A DNA stretch of 64,000 nucleotides from Aquibium pacificus (lineage in GTDB: Bacteria > Pseudomonadota > Alphaproteobacteria > Rhizobiales > Rhizobiaceae): the NCBI RefSeq assembly GCF_040839445.1, contig NZ_JBDPGJ010000004.1, positions 62,001 through 126,000 of the forward strand, given 5' to 3'. Positions 1 through 7,436 of this stretch are shown piece by piece. The notes below the pieces were generated by a model. It was not told the DNA's origin. It ran no database searches and worked only from the letters and a program-made list of their open reading frames with translations. The position numbers and the translations under genes were made by a program. Position 1 is the first letter of the stretch, and every line of letters starts with the position of its first letter.

Positions 1-801
1 GACCAGCTATGCGTGATGTGTTCGCAGCCACCGAAGACAGGGCACGCTGACCTCTTCGCTCAGTTCGGTCAGGCGGCAATGCTGGCGCCGCCCGGTGCAA
101 CCATCGGCATCTCCGGCGGCGAACCGCTGCTCTACAAGGATCAGGTGTTCGATCTGATCGATGTCTCTCTCGCGCGGCGGCCGGATCTGCGGTTTCACGT
201 CCTGACAAACGCGCAGCATTTTGGCAGGGACGATGAGAACTGGTTGCGCGAGGTGGCGAAAGACAAAGTCCTTTGGGGGATACCGCTCTATTCACCGACA
301 GCCGCCGATCATGATGCGATTGTTGCGAAGGCCGGCGCCTTCGACAATCTCATGCAATCGATGGATACCTTGGCCCGGGCCGGAGCGCTAATCGAACTAC
401 GCACGGTGGTGACGGCGCGCAATGTCGAAGACCTCCCGCGGCTTGCCAACCTGATTACGACGGATCTGCCGTTCTGTTCGAGTTGGGCACTAATGCAACT
501 CGAACCGATCGGTTTCGGGCGGATGAACTGGGACGAGATATTCCATGACAGCAGTATCGACTTCGAACCAATCGCCCGCGCGATGAATATCGCACTCACG
601 CGAGGTCTAGACGTCGCACTGTTCAACTTTCCCTTATGCACCGTTCCTGAGACACATCGCAAATATGCCATGGCGACGATCTCGGATTGGAAGCAGAAGT
701 TCATCGAGAGTTGTGGAGAGTGTTCGGTTCGCGCGCGTTGCGGGGGGTTCTTTGAATGGTATGATCAGCGACGCGGATTTGCGCAGGTGGGACCGGTATG
801 A
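1..801 (+). CDS. hxsC: His-Xaa-Ser system radical SAM maturase HxsC (5' end outside window)
   Basis: Radical SAM enzyme of the His-Xaa-Ser system, expected to modify the HxS-repeat protein encoded immediately downstream. The reading frame is open to the window edge. Its first visible residues, DQLCVMCSQPPK, look like the last two cysteines of a CxxxCxxC [4Fe-4S] motif, so the first cysteine and the N-terminus lie upstream. A GGEPLL motif (radical SAM SAM-binding GGE) follows about 30 residues later. The C-terminus carries a second cysteine cluster (C238, C241, C247 counted from base 1) ending in CGGFFEWY, which resembles auxiliary cluster-binding tails of peptide-modifying radical SAM proteins. 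The stop overlaps the hxsA start by 4 bases (ATGA), indicating translational coupling. Family assignment is from recalled similarity plus the adjacent HxsA; HxsB and HxsD would lie upstream, outside the window. Confidence 0.85.
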   Translation, partial: DQLCVMCSQPPKTGHADLFAQFGQAAMLAPPGATIGISGGEPLLYKDQVFDLIDVSLARRPDLRFHVLTNAQHFGRDDENWLREVAKDKVLWGIPLYSPTAADHDAIVAKAGAFDNLMQSMDTLARAGALIELRTVVTARNVEDLPRLANLITTDLPFCSSWALMQLEPIGFGRMNWDEIFHDSSIDFEPIARAMNIALTRGLDVALFNFPLCTVPETHRKYAMATISDWKQKFIESCGECSVRARCGGFFEWYDQRRGFAQVGPV

Positions 802-1391
802 AGAGGACGCATTTCCTCATCTCGTCTCTCGTGGCCGCCGGTTTCCTGACGCCGCGCGCGGAAGCCGTGCCAGGCGCCGGCGTGGAACCGCATCGCGACA
901 AGAAGCCGTCCCTGTTCGAGCGGTTCCGGCTCCATCATCTCTACTCGCTCGCGGGTCACCGCTCGCACTCAAGCCATCGATCTCACGGCAGCCATCGGTC
1001 CTCGTCGGGCGGCGGCTATTCAACGCCGCGTGCCAACCCGCCCGTCCGCACGGCACCACCCGTCCCGTTGTATAAGGCGCCTTCAATCGTGGCGCCCGAC
1101 GTGCCTGACACCTCACGCAACCGAAACAGCACGCCACCATCCTCGGTGCTGCCAAGCCCGCCCGCCGCTGCGACCAAGACGCTTCCCGGGAACTCCGAGA
1201 AGTTCCGCAAGATCGTTGAGGAAGTGCAGTTCGCGCTGTTTGCCTTTGGCTACTACACCGGGGCCATCGACGGGATCCTCGGCCCGGAATCGAAGGCGGC
1301 GCTCTCAAAGATGCAGGCCGACTACGGATTGAAGGTGACCGGAACCATCACGCCGGAGGTGCTGGATGCGCTCAAGATCGTGGCTCAGTAG
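798..1391 (+). CDS. hxsA: His-Xaa-Ser repeat protein HxsA
   Basis: Likely substrate of the Hxs radical SAM enzymes. The 197-residue protein starts with a Sec-type signal peptide (about residues 1-23, cleavage after AEA), so it is exported. Residues 54-68 are five uninterrupted His-Xaa-Ser triplets (HRS HSS HRS HGS HRS), the defining repeat. A Pro/Ser-rich linker (about 72-130) leads to a C-terminal region (about 137-195) resembling peptidoglycan-binding domain 1, with GYYTGAIDGILGPESKAAL typical of that fold. The inferred product is a cell-wall-tethered protein carrying post-translationally altered His/Ser side chains in the periplasm. The start is set by the 4-base overlap with hxsC. The chemistry of the modification is not established by the sequence. 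Confidence 0.9.
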   Translation: MKRTHFLISSLVAAGFLTPRAEAVPGAGVEPHRDKKPSLFERFRLHHLYSLAGHRSHSSHRSHGSHRSSSGGGYSTPRANPPVRTAPPVPLYKAPSIVAPDVPDTSRNRNSTPPSSVLPSPPAAATKTLPGNSEKFRKIVEEVQFALFAFGYYTGAIDGILGPESKAALSKMQADYGLKVTGTITPEVLDALKIVAQ

Positions 1392-1761
1392 GACCGGCTA
1401 TCTGATCGCTTTCCTTGCAGGGATCACGACCGCGATCGTGGCGCTCCCGCTTTGGAAGCTGGCTTTGATCCGCACATCGCAGTCATCCTACGGCGAACTG
1501 ACTTTTGCATGCGACCATGCGATGCGGGGGCATCTCATCGCCAAGATGTCCGTGGCGAAAACACCATCCGAGGACACCGTGCGCGAACTTAAGGCAGCGG
1601 AGATTCAGCTGATTGCCTGTCAGGACTACGACTTGATGCGCAAGCGCCTGATACGATGGGGCCTCACCGACAACGAGTTGAGTGAAATGGCGCTTCTCGC
1701 TATCGAAGAGCGCGCCACGAACCTCCAGGAAGTCGTACGGGTCCATGAGATACGCTACTAA
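1366..1761 (+). CDS. Small membrane-anchored Hxs-associated protein (TIGR03982-like)
   Basis: A 131-residue protein with one N-terminal hydrophobic segment (about residues 11-30, GYLIAFLAGITTAIVALPLW) and a soluble, charged, probably periplasmic remainder containing two cysteines (in FACDHAM and IACQDYD). It overlaps the end of hxsA by 26 bases in another frame and its own end overlaps the following di-haem gene, so all four genes appear to form one transcript. Position and size fit the small protein I recall as the TIGR03982-family His-Xaa-Ser system member; that name is from memory and unverified. No catalytic motif is visible. It could anchor or chaperone HxsA or its modifying enzymes. A shorter start is possible because the first ATG lies inside hxsA. 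Confidence 0.65.
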   Translation: MRSRSWLSRTGYLIAFLAGITTAIVALPLWKLALIRTSQSSYGELTFACDHAMRGHLIAKMSVAKTPSEDTVRELKAAEIQLIACQDYDLMRKRLIRWGLTDNELSEMALLAIEERATNLQEVVRVHEIRY

Positions 1762-2992
1762 ATTTAGGCTCGTCGTTGCCTCGGTTGCCGTGCTGGCCGC
1801 TGTCTCAGCGAGGGCCGACACGTTGCGCGAAACCGTCCTGCGGCAAGCGGCGCTCGATGCCGGCCTCATACTGGCAGAGGACACGCATGTAGATGTGCCG
1901 CCCGCCCTGGTCGCGGTCGGCAAGCTCCTCTTTGAAACGAAGAAGCTCTCCCTCGAACGGGATATTGCGTGTGCCTCTTGCCATCTTGATCGCTTTGGCT
2001 CGACGGACGGGCTGCCCAACGCAATCGGAACCGAAGGACGCGGCGAAGGCGTTAACCGCCTGATGGGCGGCGGAGACATCATCCCGCGCAATGCCCTGCC
2101 GTTCTGGGGGCGCGGCAGCAAAGGGTTCGACGTGTTCTTCTGGGACGGCAGGGTCGATGGCCGTGCCGAGCGAATGATCAGCCAGTTCGCTGGAGAAGAG
2201 CCATCCACCGATCCATTGGTTGTGGCGGTCCATCTGCCACCCGTCGAATTGGGTGAGATGTTGCTCAACAGCGCCGGGAACGAAACGCTTCAAAGAGAGA
2301 CTGTCGAGTCTGCCAACCAGGTCTATTCGCAACTCGAACAGCGCCTACGTGAGGATCCCATCATCGGGCCCGCCCTTGCAAGAGCTCACGGCGTTGCGCG
2401 AAGCGAACTCCGATTTGTCGATATGGCGGAAGCACTCGCCGGGTTCATTCGTCACAATTTCCGCCTGAAGCCGACGCGCTTGCATGAGTTCGTATTCGGA
2501 AGCGGCGGTCTTACAAACGATGAGGTCGAGGGCGGGCTCATCTTCTACGGCAAAGGCCGGTGCGCCATGTGCCACAACGGCGCGTATTTTACCGACTTTC
2601 TGTTCCATGCCATTCCCTTTCCCCAGGCCGGATTTGGCAAGAACGGCTTCGGCGTCGACTACGGCCGCTACAATGTCACTCTCGACGTCGCAGACCTCTA
2701 TGCCTTCCGGACGCCCCCGCTATACAACGTGACCAAGACCGCGCCCTACTCCCATTCGGGCGCCCTCTATGACCTCTCTGATATAATCAGAGCACATATC
2801 GATCCCCTCGCTGATGCCAAAAGTATTCCATCGGATAAACGACAGCGTGCGGAATTCTACAAAGTCCTGAAGCGATGGAGCGCATCGCCTGTTGCTGGTG
2901 TTGTGCTGAGTGAGACGGATATTGACCGCACAGTGGCGTTCTTGAACACCCTGGAGTACAAAAGCGACGAACCGGTTGCGGCGGAGGAGTAA
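1745..2992 (+). CDS. Di-haem cytochrome c peroxidase/MauG-like protein of the Hxs locus
   Basis: A 415-residue exported di-haem protein. The start at 1745 gives a clear signal peptide (MRYATKFRLVV..., cleavage near SARA, residue 24); an upstream in-frame ATG at 1682 would bury it. Two c-type haem motifs are present: CASCH at residues 76-80 and CAMCH at 273-277, spaced as in bacterial cytochrome c peroxidases and MauG. The block FRTPPLYNVTKTAPYSHSG (about 321-339) is the usual signature after the second haem. MauG oxidises tryptophan residues of methylamine dehydrogenase during cofactor maturation. By analogy, this enzyme may act oxidatively on a modified protein in the periplasm, most simply HxsA. 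It overlaps the preceding gene by 17 bases. Peroxide detoxification is the alternative role. Confidence 0.8.
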   Translation: MRYATKFRLVVASVAVLAAVSARADTLRETVLRQAALDAGLILAEDTHVDVPPALVAVGKLLFETKKLSLERDIACASCHLDRFGSTDGLPNAIGTEGRGEGVNRLMGGGDIIPRNALPFWGRGSKGFDVFFWDGRVDGRAERMISQFAGEEPSTDPLVVAVHLPPVELGEMLLNSAGNETLQRETVESANQVYSQLEQRLREDPIIGPALARAHGVARSELRFVDMAEALAGFIRHNFRLKPTRLHEFVFGSGGLTNDEVEGGLIFYGKGRCAMCHNGAYFTDFLFHAIPFPQAGFGKNGFGVDYGRYNVTLDVADLYAFRTPPLYNVTKTAPYSHSGALYDLSDIIRAHIDPLADAKSIPSDKRQRAEFYKVLKRWSASPVAGVVLSETDIDRTVAFLNTLEYKSDEPVAAEE

Positions 2993-3024
2993 ATGCATCT
3001 ACGCTGGACGTTCGGGTGATAAGC

Positions 3025-3039
3025 AGCTGGACGGTTCTA
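3025..3039 (+). repeat. IS5-family left terminal inverted repeat
   Basis: AGCTGGACGGTTCTA, an exact reverse complement of 4295-4309. The bases just outside do not extend the match. Confidence 0.85.
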
Positions 3040-3104
3040 AGAACCTCGCCGAATCGGGCGCCTTCTGATTCAATGCGTGTGGTTGAGGGGGAGGATCGGA
3101 CGAG

Positions 3105-4184
3105 ATGCGCGGCCAGCCTGGTTTCTTCGACATCGATGAGCGCCTGAAGCGTCTGAGCGATCTCGGCGACCAACTCGAAGCCTTCGGCCGGGCCGTCGAT
3201 TTCGAGATCTTCCGGGTCGATCTGGTCAAGGCGCTGGCCTACTCGGTCGGTTCGCAGGGCGGGCGGCCGCCCTTTGATCCGGTGATGATGTTCAAGGTGC
3301 TCGTGATCCAGGCAGCCAACAGCCTGTCGGACGAGCGGGCCGAGTTCCTGATCAGCGACCGGCTCTCCTTCATGCGCTTTTTGGGTCTGGGCTTGTCCGA
3401 CCGGGTCCCCGACGCACGCACGATCTGGCTGTTTCGGGAGAAGCTCACGAAGGCCGGCGCCATCCAGCCCCTGTTCGACCGCTTCGATGCGGCGCTTCGC
3501 GCCTCGGGCTATATCGCCATGCGCGGCCAGATCATCGATGCCAGCCTCGTGGCGGCGCCGAAGCAACGCAACACGGAGGACGAGAAGAAGGCTCTGAAGG
3601 AGGGGCGCATTCCCGAGAATTGGAAGGCCCGTCCGGCCAAGCTCCGGCAGAAGGACCGGGACGCGCGCTGGACCGTCAAGTTCTCGAAGGCGAAGGAGCG
3701 GCCGGACGGAACGAAGCCGCCGGTCGACATCGCCATTCCCGCCTTCGGCTACCAGAACCACGTCTCGATCGACCGGCGGTTCGGCCTGATCCGCAAGTGG
3801 CAGGCGACGGACGCGGCCGCCTACGAGGGCGCGCGACTGCGCGAGGGTCTGCTCGACAGGACCAACACCGCAAGCCAGGTCTGGGCGGATACGGCTTATC
3901 GCTCGAAGGCCAACGAGGCTTTCATGGAGCAGAACGGCTTCGTCTCCCGCGTCCACCGCAAGAAGCCGAAGGGTCGGCCGATGGATCGCCGCACCGCGAT
4001 CGCCAACGGCGCCAAATCGAAGGTCCGCGCCTTCGTCGAGCATGTCTTCGCCGAGCAGAAATCGCGGATGGGCCTCGTCGTTCGCACGATCGGCATCGCG
4101 CGCGCCACTACGAAGATCGGCATGGCAAACATCGCCTACAACATCAAACGCCTGATCTTCCTGCAGAAGCCCGCCGCGGCATAG
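3105..4184 (+). CDS. IS5-family transposase
   Basis: A 359-residue DDE transposase filling the element between the 15-bp inverted repeats. An N-terminal DUF772-like DNA-binding region (about residues 40-130, with QGGRPPFDPVMMFKVLV) is followed by the catalytic core. Likely catalytic residues are D145 (IIDASLV), D262 (WADTAYRS) and E312 (FVEHVFAEQK), with the spacing usual for IS5. Length is normal and the frame intact, so the element may still be active. A second, shifted frame covering 3620-4294 is a composition shadow of this gene. Confidence 0.93.
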   Translation: MRGQPGFFDIDERLKRLSDLGDQLEAFGRAVDFEIFRVDLVKALAYSVGSQGGRPPFDPVMMFKVLVIQAANSLSDERAEFLISDRLSFMRFLGLGLSDRVPDARTIWLFREKLTKAGAIQPLFDRFDAALRASGYIAMRGQIIDASLVAAPKQRNTEDEKKALKEGRIPENWKARPAKLRQKDRDARWTVKFSKAKERPDGTKPPVDIAIPAFGYQNHVSIDRRFGLIRKWQATDAAAYEGARLREGLLDRTNTASQVWADTAYRSKANEAFMEQNGFVSRVHRKKPKGRPMDRRTAIANGAKSKVRAFVEHVFAEQKSRMGLVVRTIGIARATTKIGMANIAYNIKRLIFLQKPAAA

Positions 4185-4294
4185 CGGACGAGATCAAACC
4201 CGATCGCAAACACCTGCTCTCCGTCGGCAATCACCGGGCGCGAAGAGCTCGACCATCGCTCGAACCTGCCAAGCTCACGATCAGACCGCGTTGA

Positions 4295-4309
4295 TAGAAC
4301 CGTCCAGCT
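4295..4309 (-). repeat. IS5-family right terminal inverted repeat
   Basis: TAGAACCGTCCAGCT, the exact complement of the left end at 3025-3039, located 110 bp after the transposase stop. Confidence 0.85.
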
Positions 4310-4444
4310 TCGATATTGTCTCGGCGGCTTGGGAACCGCTTGCGGAGTGTCCGGTGCTGGGGATCACAAGGGGGAACCTGTCTGCGCTGGACATTGCCGG
4401 CAGGGAAGGTTGCGATTCCAAGTGAGTCTTTGAGGTGTGCCCGA

Positions 4445-4472
4445 GGTGACGTACCGGGACGTCACCATTTTT
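4445..4472 (+). terminator. Candidate intrinsic terminator upstream of the sce7726 module
   Basis: Hairpin with 8-bp arms GGTGACGT (4445-4452) and ACGTCACC (4459-4466), a 6-base loop, and an immediately following ATTTTT tract (4467-4472). It would stop rightward transcription coming out of the insertion sequence, insulating the next operon. Its stem is only moderately GC-rich. Confidence 0.55.
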
Positions 4473-4537
4473 CACGCCAGCGTTTCACTTCAATCTGGCA
4501 AAACCTCGATTCCATGTCAGAGCGTTTTGCGCTAAGA

Positions 4538-4566
4538 GGACATCGCGTCTGCACGATGCGATGTCC
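4538..4566 (+). promoter_or_regulatory. 9-bp-arm inverted repeat before the sce7726-like gene
   Basis: GGACATCGC at 4538-4546 and its exact complement GCGATGTCC at 4558-4566, separated by 11 bases and ending 8 bases before the start codon at 4575. It may be an operator for autoregulation or, in RNA, a hairpin next to the ribosome-binding site (GGGGAA at 4570-4575 region). Seen directly; function inferred from position. Confidence 0.5.
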
Positions 4567-4574
4567 ATTGGGGA

Positions 4575-5465
4575 ATGATGATCTACAGCGCAGCGCAACT
4601 CTCTGCTTTGACTCGGCTGTTCTCCGCCACCGTTTTCCGTGAAATGGCGAAGAGGGGTCAATCCGGCTTGTTCCGTCGGCTGATCGAGCAGACCAATCTG
4701 CTCGAGCACGCCGACCCGCGCACGACTGTCGGCGATACCTTCAACTCGGCGTTCAAGATTCTGAAGGTCGCAGGACATCGCGACGAATACATCTATCGCG
4801 CGGCGATCAGCCACAAAGTGCTAATGGGTACGCACTCGCTCCGCACGGCCTCGATGATCAATGAGTTTCGTGCCGGCAACTGCAAGGCGGATCTCGTCAT
4901 CCTGAACGGGACCTCAACCGCCTATGAAATCAAGTCAGAGCGGGATTCGCTCGCGCGACTCACCAACCAGGTAGAGAACTACAAGCGCGTCTTTGCCAAA
5001 GTGAACGTGATCGCGAGCGAAGGCCATATCGAGGGCGTACTGGCAGCGGTCCCGGACGATGTCGGGGTAATGTGTCTTTCAAAGCGATACCGGATCACGA
5101 CAATGCGAGAAGCGATCGACTGCCCGGCACGCATCTGCCCGGTCACCGTTTTTGAATCATTGCGCATGGTCGAAGCCGCGGCGATCCTGAGGGCGATGGG
5201 AGTGGCGGTACCGAAGGTGCCTAATACGCAGCGACATGCTGCGATGCGCGACCTTTTCGCCGCGCTCGACCCCGTTGCTGTCCATGTCGAGATGGTGCAG
5301 ACGCTCAAGCGGACACGCGATCTCGCACCGCTTGGCGACCTCGTCGAACGTCTGCCGGAGTCCCTTCAAGCTGCGGCGCTGTCAGTGTCGGTGCGCCGTG
5401 CTGATCATCCGCGGCTCATCGACGCCATCGCAACCTCGGTGCGCGCTGCCATGGCCTGGAGCTAA
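4575..5465 (+). CDS. sce7726-family protein, PD-(D/E)XK nuclease-like
   Basis: A 296-residue soluble protein that I recognise as sce7726-like. Residues 93-142 contain a nuclease-type core: E97 (INEFRAG), D106 (KADLVIL) and E118-x-K120 (AYEIKSE), followed by LTNQVENYKRVF. This is the usual order of a PD-(D/E)XK active site with a conserved Gln in the next helix. The C-terminal half (about 180-296) is helical without a recognised motif. It is the first gene of a three-gene unit: the next start lies 7 bases after its stop and the third gene follows closely. In the family, sce7726 genes are usually paired with sce7725 genes; the biochemical role is unknown to me. Two consecutive ATGs (4575, 4578) could serve as start. 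DNA or nucleotide cleavage is an inference from the motif. Confidence 0.75.
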   Translation: MMIYSAAQLSALTRLFSATVFREMAKRGQSGLFRRLIEQTNLLEHADPRTTVGDTFNSAFKILKVAGHRDEYIYRAAISHKVLMGTHSLRTASMINEFRAGNCKADLVILNGTSTAYEIKSERDSLARLTNQVENYKRVFAKVNVIASEGHIEGVLAAVPDDVGVMCLSKRYRITTMREAIDCPARICPVTVFESLRMVEAAAILRAMGVAVPKVPNTQRHAAMRDLFAALDPVAVHVEMVQTLKRTRDLAPLGDLVERLPESLQAAALSVSVRRADHPRLIDAIATSVRAAMAWS

Positions 5466-5472
5466 CCGGCGC

Positions 5473-6408
5473 ATGTATCATCCCTATTTCCGTGGAAAGC
5501 AGTACGAGCTTATCACAATCCGCGAGATGGCGGCGCTTTTCGCCGAGAAGAACTTCGTGCCCTTGATCGAGCCGGTGCGCGAATCGCTCGGTGGCCTCAA
5601 AAAGACTTTGAGCTCGGTTTGCGATGCCGGAGGGCGCGCGATCGTGATCGTGAACCCGAACTACGGCGACCATCAGCAAGACGGGGGAAGCATCACTGAC
5701 CTCCTCAAAGAAGGCTTTATCGGCACCGACAACGTCGCCGCGGGCATACTTCTGCGTAGCGACATGACCGTCGAGGAAGTCATGGCGTGCTATGACCATC
5801 ATGCCGATCACCATCCGGTGCTAGTGCATGCCGGCTTCACCACCCCAAGGGGGCTGGCGACCGAGCTTCAGGACGGCATGGCTGGCCTCACCAACGTCTT
5901 CGTCGAAGATTATGCGAAGCTGCTCTACCGGAAGCACTTCGACCAGAGCACGCGCATTCTCGTGCGCGACGGCTTCAAGCGGCAGCGCAATGCCGATTAT
6001 CCGCCGATGGAGGAGTTTTCCGATCTTCATGTCACCTATGGCGAACTCGGCATGGCGGGTTTTGGTGATTTTCTAATCGTTGGGGACGTCTACAGCGAGG
6101 GTGGAGGCCCAGCTTACGCAGTCGCGATCCACTTAACTTTCATTGATCCCGACAAGGACGATGTCATGTACGTCTACCACTTCGTCTCGACGACGAAAGA
6201 TACCCCGACCGATCCCGCCGGCAAGTTTGCCCAGGCGCTGGCAAAGCTGATCGCGAAACTGGACAGCGGCACTTCCCACCTTCTTGAGACCGAAGCAATC
6301 AAGGAGTTTCGCGACCTACATGCTAAGGGCCACTTCCCGGGCCTCGGCTACGTCAAAAAGCTCTCGATGAAGCATCACATCGAGACCCTCGCCGATTATC
6401 TCGGCTGA
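5473..6408 (+). CDS. sce7725-family protein
   Basis: A 311-residue cytosolic protein beginning MYHPYFRGKQYELITIRE, an opening I associate with the sce7725 family (the same protein class includes beta-type proteins found beside phage T4-like Gp57-type annotations). Aromatic-rich segments alternate with probable beta strands (LVHAGFTTP, TRILVRDGF, GDFLIVGDVY), suggesting an alpha/beta barrel-like fold. No catalytic motif is certain, although the repeated Glu/Asp positions at strand ends (LIEPVRES, DGFKR, GELGMAGFGDF) would suit a TIM-barrel active site. The start is chosen at 5473 because upstream in-frame codons lie inside the sce7726 gene. It is translationally close to both neighbours (7 and 5 bases), so the three products are probably made together. 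Confidence 0.7.
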   Translation: MYHPYFRGKQYELITIREMAALFAEKNFVPLIEPVRESLGGLKKTLSSVCDAGGRAIVIVNPNYGDHQQDGGSITDLLKEGFIGTDNVAAGILLRSDMTVEEVMACYDHHADHHPVLVHAGFTTPRGLATELQDGMAGLTNVFVEDYAKLLYRKHFDQSTRILVRDGFKRQRNADYPPMEEFSDLHVTYGELGMAGFGDFLIVGDVYSEGGGPAYAVAIHLTFIDPDKDDVMYVYHFVSTTKDTPTDPAGKFAQALAKLIAKLDSGTSHLLETEAIKEFRDLHAKGHFPGLGYVKKLSMKHHIETLADYLG

Positions 6409-6413
6409 ACTCT

Positions 6414-7436
6414 ATGGCACAGCGTTTCTGCTGCCCTGAGTGCTTCGACGATCGCGCCCTGCGCGATGAGCTCTTCCCGTCGCTCGATCCCAGCCATGGG
6501 ACGTGCGACTTCTGCGGGACCGCTGACACCCAGCTTGTCGAGCCGGGCAAGCTCGCTAACTATTTCGAGCTGCTGGTCAATGTCTATGAACCGAGTGAGG
6601 ACGGCAAGTCGCTGGTCGAATGGATGAAGGAGGACTGGCAACTCTTCACCCACGAGCGCATGGACGTTGCCCACGCAAAGGAACTGCTCGGCGAAATTCT
6701 CGATGACGGCGAGATCGTCCGTAGCAATTTCGTCCCGTCGGCAAGCTATATCAGCGAAGGTCTCGCTCAGTGGGACAAGCTGCGCGACGAGATGATGTAT
6801 GCCAATCGCTGGTTTCTGAACGTCGACATTGACCTGGACCGTCTCTACCAGCTGCTTGGCATGCTTTTGGCACCGCAATTGCCCCGGCAATGGTACCGAG
6901 CGCGAATTCGAACCGAGGATGAGGTCTTCCCGATTGATAAAATGGGTGCACCGCCGAAAAGACGCTCGTCCCATGGTCGGGCCAATCCGGCGGGTATTCC
7001 CTATCTCTATCTGGGGTCGCTTCCCGAAACGGCTGCGGCCGAGATCAGGCCCCATACCGGCGAGGTTGCTTGCGTCGCTGATTACACCATTCCTGAGATC
7101 AAGGCTGTAGACTTGCGCAACCCGCGTAAGCTCGTCTCCCCCTTCATCTTGTCCGAATCTAGCGCGATTGGCCAACTGCGGGCCGACTTGCCGTTCCTCG
7201 AACGCCTGGGCGAGGAATTGACCCGACCTGTTCAGCCGGCGGGAGCGGCAATTGACTACATTCCGAGCCAATACCTGTGTGAATTCATCAAGAAGAGCGG
7301 CTTTGATGGCGTAGTCTATCGTAGCTCAGTGAGCGATGGCATCAATCTGGCGCTCTTTGATCCCGCTCAGGCGGTGGGGGGGACGGTGGAGCTTTACACT
7401 GTTTCGAAGGTGTCAGTCGAAGTAGCCGCCGCCTAA
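6414..7436 (+). CDS. RES-domain protein with N-terminal zinc ribbon
   Basis: A 340-residue protein with three parts. Residues 6-34 carry paired CxxC motifs (C7/C10 and C31/C34), a small zinc ribbon. Residues about 45-150 are helical and could be the HEPN-like domain found in front of some RES proteins. The C-terminal part (about 155-325) is a RES domain, with Arg in RQWYRARI (R162-R166), the ETAAAEIRP block with E205/E210, and VYRSS (S304/S305) before NLALFDP. RES toxins degrade or phosphorolyse NAD+ and are normally balanced by a Xre-type antitoxin. No such antitoxin is adjacent here; instead the partners are sce7726 and sce7725. NAD+ depletion as the effector step is inference. The frame is intact. 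Confidence 0.75.
   Translation: MAQRFCCPECFDDRALRDELFPSLDPSHGTCDFCGTADTQLVEPGKLANYFELLVNVYEPSEDGKSLVEWMKEDWQLFTHERMDVAHAKELLGEILDDGEIVRSNFVPSASYISEGLAQWDKLRDEMMYANRWFLNVDIDLDRLYQLLGMLLAPQLPRQWYRARIRTEDEVFPIDKMGAPPKRRSSHGRANPAGIPYLYLGSLPETAAAEIRPHTGEVACVADYTIPEIKAVDLRNPRKLVSPFILSESSAIGQLRADLPFLERLGEELTRPVQPAGAAIDYIPSQYLCEFIKKSGFDGVVYRSSVSDGINLALFDPAQAVGGTVELYTVSKVSVEVAAA

Larger units (their letters stand above)
3025..4309 (+). mobile_element. IS5-family insertion sequence
   Basis: About 1.28 kb element bounded by perfect 15-bp inverted repeats, AGCTGGACGGTTCTA at 3025-3039 and its complement at 4295-4309, with a single transposase gene between. The outer four bases of both ends read AGCT, which is its own complement. 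They could therefore belong to the terminal repeat or be a 4-bp target duplication, in which case the true tips would be GGACGGTTCTA. The element sits between the Hxs locus and the sce7726 module, close to the end of the di-haem gene (33 bp away) without disrupting it. Confidence 0.85.

Noticed and set aside
950..1010. Short periodic repeats in hxsA as a CRISPR-like array
   Set aside because: They are the codons of the His-Xaa-Ser triplets in an intact gene, with no spacers.
2787..4043. 418-codon minus-strand open frame across the IS5 element
   Set aside because: Antisense to the transposase, whose catalytic residues and length are normal.
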